Shown: piece after piece, positions 42,026 to 50,510 of the stretch | Layout: the number at the start of each line of letters is the position of its first letter | How positions within the stretch are numbered: the stretch's first letter is position 1 | Assembly (NCBI RefSeq): GCF_022539315.1 | Contig: NC_066315.1 | Location: 14,979,649-15,043,648, forward strand | From: Serinus canaria | Lineage: Eukaryota > Chordata > Aves > Passeriformes > Fringillidae | Length of the DNA stretch: 64,000 bases | Direction of reading: 5' to 3' | Notes under the pieces: model-generated | Told to the model about the DNA's origin: nothing | The model's input: the letters and a program-made list of their open reading frames with translations, nothing else | Database searches by the model: none | Position numbers and translations under genes: made by a program

Positions 42026-44370
42026 AGGATCAATGGAACACATTGAAGGGAGGGCAACAAGAAACATGCTACTAAACAGAAAGCAAATATTTGTAAGGAA
42101 ACTAATAAAGGATGCCCATTTTCAGGTTTTAACTTTTGGGTGACAGCAGCTGTTAACCAAACTGCTTTGAAACAACAGGGGTAAAGTCCTCACATCACAG
42201 AGATTGTGACAGCTGGGAATGACAGCTGAAAAGGAGAGAACTGAAACAGGCTGCTTTCAAACAGTCCTGACTTCTCAAAAATGAGAAAGCATATTTTTAG
42301 TTAACTTCTGTTGCTCTGAAAAGGCATGTTAAAATAAAATATATTACATTACAATAATGCCACCTGAGACAATCAGAGTGAGGCAAAGTAAAAAAGGCTC
42401 CTTTCTTCTCTATTGTTCTTTCGGGGAACAAATGCACAGGTCTAAAGAAACATGGTTAATATGTTCAGCATTACCCAACTGAAACATCTGAATCCTGCCC
42501 TGCTGCTCCACATACAGATAAAAATTTAACAAGTTTCTTCTTTCTACTCTACCATCACCTACTCTGCTAACACATAAATGGGAGCTGCCAGGTACTCACA
42601 CAAGGAATTGGATGTATAGGCCAAGATACAGGAAGACTCAGAACATGCATTTTTACTACCTGAAAGGTGCTTACACTCTGTGTGATGGAAGTAGTATTCT
42701 TTCTCAGGAGTACTGAAATAGATTTATAAAGTTATGCTGCATTTAACTGGAGTCAGTATTTTATCCATCAAGTCTCACTGCTCTTGACTGTGATTCCCAT
42801 TCTTCTTGACTATCACTCAGGAATACTACTTATCTACACAAAAAAGAAATAAATAGATTATTAATTTAAAAAAATGTAGCTCAATAGGAAAAATGAAAGC
42901 AACTCTGCTCTTTCCTTGAAAGAAATGGTCACAAAGATTAGAAAGTTGCAACTGTGACAGTTTTTTAAAATATCAAACTTTTATTATTTTTTCCAACAAC
43001 AATAAAATAAGATGCAAGGAACTGGAGAACCAGAAAAGCAAACCAAGACTGAGAAATACATGAGCACATAATAATTAGCTAAAAAATCAACTCAGAGTAT
43101 TAGAGGCAATGGCTTATAAAGGTTGAAAAAAACTTGCCAACATAACATGGAAATAGAAAGTATTACAAAACAAGAGACTCATGAAACCCCCTACACAGCT
43201 CAACAACAATTCCAGTATTTCAAGGCATCACTCAGCCAGCTGAGGCCAAAGCTATTTGCCACTGTGATCTTGTCATACAGCAGCCAAATACATTCCTCCC
43301 TGGAAGGCCAGAAAGGTGCATTAGAAATCAGGTATCAGCCCTTCAGTGATAAGCAGACTACACCCCTGCCTACTCCACTCTTCCTCCTTCATACACACTT
43401 TGCCTTGCCCATGCAGCAAGCATGCATACACCCCTCTGCTCTCACACCTTTCTTTGGGCATTTGTCCACATTTTTTTTAACTACTAAAGACTTCAAACAG
43501 CAGGAAAGAATCTCTATCCTGATGGATGTATTGCAGCGTCTCATGAGTGGAGCTAACTACACATCTTCTCAAATGAAGATATGAAAACACTCTTCACTAC
43601 CCACCTTTGCCTCGCACTGCCCAGGCAGGAGCAGCACCCACCAGCACTCACAGCTGCTTCCCACACAGCTCCACCTGTGACAAGCAGCTGTGGTGGTAAA
43701 ACCTAGACTTGCATGTGTCTGTCCCAGTCTAGTCAACTTATCAGGCCTGGCACTTATTTAAGCATTCCTGGGAAAGTTTTGTTTTGAGGAGGACATGCTT
43801 TTTTATTTACTTACCATTTTCCAATATTAGAAATACCAGTAACACACTGAGACTCTTCTCTAGTCATTACTGTCACAACAAAACCAGCATCTGATGAAAT
43901 AATTTCTGCCCAGATGTTAAACTCTAACAAAGTCCCCTTAAAACCCTCCACATCACAGCAGGCATGTTGATGTTAACAGTATAGACCTTAACTAATTCCT
44001 TCATGATGTGATTTATTTTTGTCTACCCTTGCATCACTGAACATAAGATTTGGAAATACAAAACACACCAGAAGACAACATTCTACTTTTCTGGCACATC
44101 ACTACATAGTATTTTCACTGGTGATGTTTCCTGTCTTCATAGTGTATCTTAATACCATCTAAAAATGGCTAAAGACAACATTGAATGTTGCATCTTGCCA
44201 CTTGTTTGGTGGAAGCAAAAATATTCCAATAAATATGAAAGAACTTAAACAATTAAGCTGAAAGGACTAGTAACTACCAAATGACAAAATTATTCTTTCC
44301 CTTTAAGGCTCTAGATCAAGCCAAATGCAAGAGTAGTCCTGAGGATTAAAAATGGATTGGGACTCAGTCT

Positions 44371-44425
44371 TGCTATGGACTTCCTGTGTGACCTTGGGTA
44401 AGTCACTTGAGAATTTAGTTCTCAA
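44371..44425 (+). mobile_element. MIR-like SINE remnant
   Basis: CTTCCT followed by GTGACCTTGGGTAAGTCACT is the conserved 3' half of MIR (CORE-SINE) elements, which ends in GTGACCTTGGGCAAGTCACTT and then a CTC-rich tail. Here the tail is degraded to GAGAATTTAGTTCTCA. Such remnants in birds pre-date the split from mammals, and some have been preserved as regulatory elements. Confidence 0.65.
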
Positions 44426-46682
44426 AAATAACAGGCCTATTACAGCTGCCAGAATGAAGCACCAATGTTTCTGAGACCACAAATGAAAGACAGGGTTCTG
44501 CTTACTTGCCCAAAAGAGGAAAGATCCTAGGTGTGACTTGTCTTGAATAATGTAGGTAACGACCACCAAAAATTCAGGAATATTGATGTTAATCGGCTGA
44601 AAGTTAATCTGGAACCGTACTTTGAAATACGGTATGAAAGCCTACATAAAAACAGAATAATTTTGGATTTCAACCTCTAGTTTTGGGTATTTGAAACCTA
44701 TCACGAGTAAAATCCTTATGATTTCCAGAGACTCTGAATGTTCTGTTTACAGTTGACAAAGGACACCTACTCCAATCAGCTTGCAATATCAGTTAGCTAA
44801 AAGTTTTTGAAGTGACTACAAACAGCTAATGACTTGAGCAATAAGCTTATATTTTTGGTAAACAATAATGACTGAATTTAGAAGAAGAGATGCTTAAGAG
44901 GTATTTGGCCAGATAATGTAGTTTCAGCAGTTTCTCTGCAACAGAGAGCAGTTCATCAAAAATCAGTTAAAAAACCCACAACCCAAGTTTCACAGAAGTT
45001 AATTTTATTTCTTTACCATAGTAATACAGAGTCCCACACATGTTAAAAGTGTCTGCCATCCCTTGCTGGCATTTTGAACTCTATTAAAACAGATGTTTCC
45101 ACATCAGGAAAGGCATTACAGTGATATTTTGACTTCAGAGCACTTCAGCCTCTCCCCCCAGCACTGGAAAACATCCATAAGAAAAAATTACAGGCTAATA
45201 CCACAACTGGAGTGTTAGTGGGGAAAGAAGCAGGGAACAGCTGTAGAACCCCTTCCTCCTGCTCTGTCCACAAAGGAGCTGCTTACAGAGAGCAGGAGCC
45301 CAACCAAAGTCAGTAACACAAATTAACAGGACCTGTCATAAAGCCCAAAGTCCACAGAAACCCCTCCCTACTGAGTCTACCTAATGTAACTAAAAATATT
45401 CAACAGAAAATTTGGACTGAATTCAAAGAAGTCAAATCCTCAGACTTCTAACTAAAAACACTGAGTGATTTCTATGAGTGGGAAGCCCATGTCAGAAGGA
45501 AAGTTTCATCTTCTTGCTACTTTTCATTAACACTTTCAGCAGCACATGTACAGAGCCCTACAAGCAAGGCAAATTGTTTCAGGAAACAAATTACTTTAAA
45601 AACACCGAACTGCCTCAGGTAATTAATTACCATAAGACAACCTGCTTTACAACTGTTAAATAACAAGCACTGACTGCTGACAGAAAAATGAAGAAATAGT
45701 GACCTTTTTAAGAGGAACTCACACTGTATTTCAGTAACTAACACTAAAACAGAAGTACTACTTGTTTATAAGAGAGAAGGTTTCCTTGGTCTCAAACAGT
45801 TAATTCAGCTGTCCACGTAGACCTGCTCACTGTGCCTGGAATTTTAACTCAGGCTACATTCTACAAATCTCAAATTGCAAATTTAAATTAACATTAGAGT
45901 GAAAACATGATACATAGCAAAAAAGAAAGGCAAGGGGGCAAGAGAAGACAGGCATAACCAGCAATGTTGTATCCCAAGTGTCACTAACACCTGAAGTCCT
46001 GCTGGCAGCCAACACCTTGGAGCTAAAAGAAATATGCTTTTGCCTTATTCAAAGGAACTTACAGTGTTCTTACAATTCTTAGCCTGGTAGCAAAACTTTT
46101 CATGAAAGTGTTACCTAATAGAAATAAAAAGAGAGAAGAACCAACTGTAAAGCAACTGCAATAGCACTCTAACAAGTCAATCGACATAACCTTTTAGTAA
46201 TGAACTCACTGTGACCAAGGCTGGCTGATATCTTCTCCTCACATGTACCTGACAGCATGCAGAATTTACCCAGATTCATACATTCCTCTTTTCACCATCA
46301 ACATGCATCTGAAAAACCTGAAGGCATACTTGCATTATTTTCAGAACATCTATACTTAACGTTGATATCTTTTCACACTCTAGGAAGGAAAGTTTTAAAT
46401 ATTTTGTTTTACTTATCTCACAGCATTGCTGAAGAACAAGATGTGTCACTGTCAGTTTTGCTGTTTAATAAGAACTAAGACAACCCCGTAACATACATGA
46501 GAGAAGCTAGGAAAGCAACTAATCCTGACTGCAAACCAACTCAGAATAAGAAAACCTTTGCTGATATTGAATCTATTTGAAGTCTACTCAGGAGTCTCAC
46601 AAGAGCGTGGCTATGCAGATGACTGGTAAAAAATACCTAAACCATGTCTCTCTTGCCTCCTCTTCATTTTTCTATCAAAAAA

Positions 46683-46722
46683 GAGGGAGAAGGGAAAGAC
46701 GTGAGGGAGAAGGGAAAGACGT
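46683..46722 (+). repeat. 20-bp perfect tandem duplication
   Basis: GAGGGAGAAGGGAAAGACGT occurs twice without a gap, at 46683-46702 and 46703-46722. Confidence 0.95.
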
Positions 46723-48229
46723 AGATGGGATGAGAGACTCCCAACCAGCACTGTGTTTCTGCTGTATCACATTATCTCAACTCTTTGTTAACTCTTCTGC
46801 TGTAGCAGAAGTTGTTTGTGTATTGGCCAGAACTAAGGACAATGACACTTTCTTCAGGTAGGAAGTGCCAGATTTCCTTCTAAGAGGAGGCCTTAATGGC
46901 AGCACCAATCGGCTCTTTGCTGTAGGGACCAATAAACAAGGCAGAAAAGGAACCAGCTCCAGAGCTAAGATGATAAGACTGTCTTTCCAGCTAGAGTTAA
47001 TGCACCAGGATGGCTCCCAAACACAGAGAGAAAGCAGGGGAAAGAAAGAAAAAACAAAAGTTTACAGTATAAGATTAGCTGTATTAAGTTTAACAAGAGA
47101 TAAAAAAAAAGAAAAGTTTACAGTACTCAATGACATAGCCCAGTATTATTAACTGGCATACTGGATGTCTAATGCAATCTCTCTGTAATAATTTCATATT
47201 CTGTGGGAACATGGATAGGAAACAACATTAAAATGCTTTTCTTTTTTATACTAGAAACAAGCCAGTAGCTTATGCATCTCCCCTATGCCCATTCCTCATT
47301 AACCGAAGATACCTATAAGAACCAAGTGCATTCTGCGACTTTGGGAGGAAAAAAAAGCCTCATACTTATTTATTTTAAAGGTTAAAGGGTTAACATTTTT
47401 TCTATGCATTTTCTTCAGTAAATATTTGCAAGTCAAACATAAACCCACTGCTGAGAAATCTCTATTATCCAGATTCTATTATCTAACTGATCCTGATGCT
47501 CCAATGCACAATGACTTAAGTTGGTTTTAATTCCTCAATAAAACGAACCAAAACCAACCTAAACCAAGACACACTACATTTTATATTACAGAACTAACTG
47601 ATAAAGACTCAGAGGCTTTACATAATAAAGTAGGTGCAGGAATGAGGTCCAAAAGTGATGAAGATGAAAGATACCTGGAATGATACCAGATCTTATACAC
47701 CTTTTGTTTTCTGCAAGTGATACACACTGCAGACAAAACGGTTTGTGCTAAACAGCCTTAAATCTGGTTTTCTAATATTAAGCACAAAGGAAAAACACTG
47801 ACAGCAAGCGTGGTAAATAAATCCCTCCCTTGAGAATGAAAGCAGCAGACAGGAGGGGGCTGACATGCATGCAGGAGAAAACTAAACACCATCTTTTTTT
47901 TCTACCTGCACAAGTTGCCATTTGCTGCAGCAATCAAGGATCTTTTTTTCCCCGTCGATTTCAAAAGGCAGGTTTTCAGAAAATTTCTCTCTCAAGTCAT
48001 CTGTTGATATGCTTCAAGAGTATGGTATTCATATCACTGGATCTTTAAGAGAAAAATCCATTTTCTTTCCTGTTCAGGTAAACATGTTTACAGCTCCTGC
48101 ACAGACGCTGGGTGGTTCAGACTCACATGTCACACATGTTGTCGTCAGCAACAAGAAAAGCCCCTTTCTCTGATCATCCACATTTTTAATAAGGTAAAGA
48201 GAAAAGCACTTTCTAAACTTACCTTTAGC

Positions 48230-48789
48230 ACAGCCAAATCACGTAACTAAATATAAATATTTACACTAGGACAAGGAATTAATTACATGAGCGTGCAAGC
48301 TAGAAAACGCATACAACAAAAATAAGAAAAGCCTTTTAAGTTCAACGCAATCAAACCAACCCGTTAGCCCCTGGAAAGGCCGTCATTTATCACCACGCTA
48401 TGCCCCGAACAGGGAGGATTAGAGAGGTGAAGCACCGATCGTGACTCCGATCTATTTCGGAGACCGTTCACTGCATATGAAAACATCTCAGATCGCAGGC
48501 AAAGCCTTCCTATCTGTGACCCTGCACAGGAAATGCCACATAAAACCTAAAATTGCCAAGGAGGGTTACAAAATCGCCTACTCTACATCCTATTCCGAAG
48601 AGTCGTGCTACGAGGACCGAACTACTTCTCCATTTTCCAGAAAATAAGTAGAGAGTGGGTGTTACGAGCCTTTATTCCCCCCGCCGTGTACCTTACCATT
48701 GCATCTTAAAGTAACACACGTACCAAAGGGGAAAAAAACACCACCCCACAGCAGCCCTTAAGCCCGAAATGTAAATGTAATTCCTTATA
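48230..48789. other. CpG island shore (intron 1 side)
   Basis: CpG dinucleotides become frequent here while the base composition is still only moderately GC-rich. A short inverted repeat, CTCCGA and TCGGAG around six bases, is visible at about 48445-48462. No exon was recognised. The open frame at 48441-48647 resembles no family I know. Confidence 0.5.
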
Positions 48790-49745
48790 TAGACTGCAGC
48801 AGCTGGTCACACACGCACGGAGAGCGGAGCGGGGGGCCCCCGGCCAAACCGTTACCACCCATTATTATACAAACAGGTACCTCCGAAGCCAGAGGGAAGG
48901 GAAGAAACTTCGCCGCCCGCCCCCGCCGCCCGGGCGCAGCCCTCCCTTCCCCACCGGCCCGGCGGGGCGGCAGCGCGGCCGCGGGGCGCCGCCGGGCACC
49001 AACTCTCTGCGGGGCGGGGAGGCGCGGAGCGGGCGGGCGGGCGCGGAGCGGGGGCGCCGGCCCGGGGCGGCCGCGCTGTCCCCGCGCGAATCGCCGCCCG
49101 CTGCGGCGGCGGTGCCTCCCCGGCATGTGCTCCCGGGTGTGTCCCCTCGGGGACGGCCGGCGTCCCCCACCGCCGCCCCAAGAAAGGCGAGCGCCGGCCG
49201 GGGGCGAGGAGCCGGCCCGCTACCGGGCGAGCGGGGAGGAAACTCCGGCGGGCGGCAGAGGCGCTCCCGGGCGGGCGGCGGGGCGATCCCGCCCGCGGGG
49301 CCGGGGGGAGGCCCCGCTCCGCCCGGGGTAGCGCGCAGGTAACAAGTTTCGGAGTTGAGGCTGCCGCGGCCGGGCGGGCGGCGGTCGCTCCCCCGCCGCT
49401 CCCCGCCCGGGCCGGAGGGCGGCGGCGCGGCCGGGGGCCCCCGAGCCCGCTGCCGGCGGCGGGGCGGTCGCGGGGCTTGAGGGGGAAGCAGCGTGTAACG
49501 GTCCCGGACAGTGGCGGAGTGCGGAGGCACCGCTAGGCGGAGGAGGGAGGCGGCGGCGAGGGAGGCTGCAGGTAGCGGATATAACGGTGCGGAGGGAGCC
49601 GCGCTCCCGGCGAGCCGCGGCGGGGGAATTACTTTGGCGCCCGCCCGACCTCCCCCCTGCGCGCTCGGGACGGCTGTGCCCGGCCCCCGCCCCGGCCCCG
49701 CCGCCGCCCCAGCGCGGCCGCGGCGCTGCCCCACGGGTGACTGAC

Positions 49746-49803
49746 CGTTGTTGCGGCGCGGGTTCGGCTGCTTCCTGCGCTTACACCTGGGGCCATCCGC
49801 CAT
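49746..49803 (-). CDS. ZEB1: ZEB1 first coding exon (partial gene)
   Basis: Seen: reading the minus strand from the ATG at 49803 gives MADGPRCKRRKQPNPRRNN (19 codons) plus one base, followed by the splice donor G|GTCAGT at 49745. Known: this is the diagnostic N-terminus of the ZEB family of zinc-finger/homeodomain repressors. ZEB2 has extra residues before MADGP and a lysine near the end (RRKN), so RRNN and the direct ATG start point to ZEB1. ZEB1 is a nuclear repressor that binds E2-boxes and controls epithelial-mesenchymal transition and neural, muscle and lens development. The RRKQ-x-N-P stretch matches the short motif by which FOG, SALL and ZEB2 proteins recruit the NuRD complex through RBBP4. 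The donor phase (one base of the next codon) fits the exon 2 that begins with the rest of a valine codon in vertebrate ZEB1. Odd: residue 13 is Pro, where I recall Ala in mammals. The open frame continuing past the donor is intron read-through. The remaining exons are outside the window. Confidence 0.95.
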
Positions 49804-49842
49804 GATCCGCTCGCTGGTGTCTAAATGCTCCAGTCACCTCCT

Positions 49843-49879
49843 CCCCCGCCCGCCCCCCTCACTCCCTCCCCTCCCCCCC
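49843..49879 (-). promoter_or_regulatory. G-quadruplex-type G-tract cluster upstream of ZEB1 ATG
   Basis: The plus strand has runs of C (5, 3, 6, 3, 4 and 7 bases) separated by one to five bases. The minus strand (the ZEB1 coding strand) therefore carries at least six G-runs of three or more in 37 bp, well above the four needed for a G-quadruplex. It lies 40-76 bp upstream of the start codon, so it is either 5'UTR or core promoter. It could equally act as a series of SP1/KLF-type sites. Confidence 0.65.
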
Positions 49880-49952
49880 GGACCTGGTTTACGACACTGG
49901 GTGGTTTTACTTTTACATCACCTTCCTACACCTAGTGCTCGCCCGGAACCTT

Positions 49953-49967
49953 GTTGCCACGGGAGAC
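49953..49967. promoter_or_regulatory. RFX X-box-like site
   Basis: GTTGCCACGGGAGAC resembles the RFX X-box consensus, an imperfect inverted repeat of GTTGCC with a short spacer. The left half-site is exact and the right half (GGGAGAC against GGCAAC) is imperfect. It sits about 150 bp upstream of the ZEB1 start codon. Confidence 0.35.
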
Positions 49968-50127
49968 GGGCGCTTTACGGCAGCGCGTTTGAACGGCGAC
50001 GAGGGAAAAGTTGCACCCGCAGGTACCGGGGGCGGCCGCGCCGCCTGGGGGGGCTCCGGCCCCCCACCCCCGCGCCGGCGGCAGCGCGAGGGGACCCCCG
50101 CGGGGCGGGGCGGGGCCGGGCTGGGGG

Positions 50128-50185
50128 TGTCAGTGGTCGCTGGCCCCCGGGGCGGCGCGGGAGGATGTCAGTGGTCGCTGCCCCC
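50128..50185 (+). repeat. Two-copy 38-bp-period direct repeat in the CpG island
   Basis: TGTCAGTGGTCGCTG followed by a C-run occurs at 50128 and again at 50166, with the intervening GC-rich bases completing a 38-bp period. It lies upstream of the ZEB1 start, on the side where a divergent transcript would begin. Confidence 0.8.
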
Positions 50186-50510
50186 GTGGGGCAGTCCCGC
50201 AGCGCCGCGCTGAGGGGCCGGCCCCGCGCCCGCCCCGCTGCCAGGTGCGGCCCCGGCAGACGCCCCCAGGTGCGGCGGGGCCGCGGCGGCGCGCCTCGGC
50301 CCGGTTCTCGCGGCTCGCGGGGCTGTCCCGGCGCGGGGCCGTGCTGCCGGCCCGCGGAGCTCGCACCTGGCGGGGCGCGCAGCGCTGCGGGCGAGCCCGC
50401 GGCTCACCGGGACCGGCGTCTGCTCTTCCAGGGCTGAGCGAGAACCAACAGCTGCACCGCCGTGACGCCGTTCCCACCGTGCGCGAAGTCTGCCGCACTC
50501 GGGCTTTCCT

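Larger units (their letters stand above)
35330..48229. other. ZEB1 intron 1 segment
   Basis: AT-rich intronic DNA holding the tandem duplications, MIR remnant and exon-like segment listed separately, plus a T-run at 37799-37816 and an A-run at 41902-41919. The longest open frame outside the CpG island (153 codons, plus strand, 43123-43584) has no recognisable domain. Confidence 0.5.
1..49745 (-). other. ZEB1: ZEB1 intron 1 (5' part, continues beyond position 1)
   Basis: Everything downstream of the exon 1 donor on the minus strand is read as intron 1. Known: ZEB1 intron 1 is very long in vertebrates. Seen: no minus-strand open frame in this span carries the expected exon 2 peptide (the acidic NYN-type start), and no open frame looks like a conserved protein. 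The span is AT-rich with scattered short repeats, listed separately. Alternative ZEB1 first exons could lie here, but I could not identify one. Confidence 0.85.
49804..49970 (-). promoter_or_regulatory. ZEB1 5' leader / core promoter region
   Basis: Immediately upstream of the ATG, the minus strand reads a short AT-containing leader (GCATTTAGACACCAGCGAGC, then GGATC before the ATG). It closely resembles the mammalian ZEB1 leader as I remember it. This is preceded by a G-rich tract and then a less GC-rich stretch (49880-49935). No canonical TATA box is visible on the minus strand close to the start, as expected for a CpG-island promoter. The exact transcription start cannot be read from sequence. 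Confidence 0.6.
49784..50369. promoter_or_regulatory. Cluster of ZEB-type E2-boxes
   Basis: Sites matching CACCTG/CACCTA on either strand occur at 49784-49789 (inside exon 1), 49929-49934 (CACCTA), 50020-50025 (CAGGTA), 50242-50247 (CAGGTG), 50267-50272 (CAGGTG) and 50364-50369 (CACCTG). ZEB1 and ZEB2 bind pairs of exactly these boxes, as do SNAI factors and E-proteins. Six in about 590 bp is roughly ten times the chance rate for a five-and-a-half-base motif on two strands. Feedback control is inferred. Confidence 0.5.
48790..50510. promoter_or_regulatory. CpG island spanning the ZEB1 promoter, exon 1 and start of intron 1
   Basis: Sequence composition changes abruptly from AT-rich to extremely GC- and CpG-rich near 48790 and returns to AT-rich after about 50510. 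Exon 1 of ZEB1 lies near its centre. Such islands mark constitutively unmethylated vertebrate promoters, often bidirectional. Several long open frames on both strands here (up to 312 codons) arise only because GC-rich DNA lacks stop codons. The edges are judged by eye. Confidence 0.92.

Noticed and set aside
43123..43584. 153-codon plus-strand open frame, longest outside the CpG island
   Set aside because: No domain, no conserved motif, no splice or promoter context. Given the number of frames in 64 kb, one of this length is roughly what chance allows.
1..49745. ZEB1 exon 2 or an alternative ZEB1 first exon within the window
   Set aside because: No minus-strand frame carries the expected exon 2 peptide, and no ATG-to-donor segment of the right phase was found by eye. 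A profile search would be needed to exclude it.
48865..49803. 312-codon minus-strand open frame starting at the ZEB1 ATG
   Set aside because: Only the first 19 codons are ZEB1. The rest continues through a splice donor into CpG-rich intron and is proline/arginine/glycine-rich noise.
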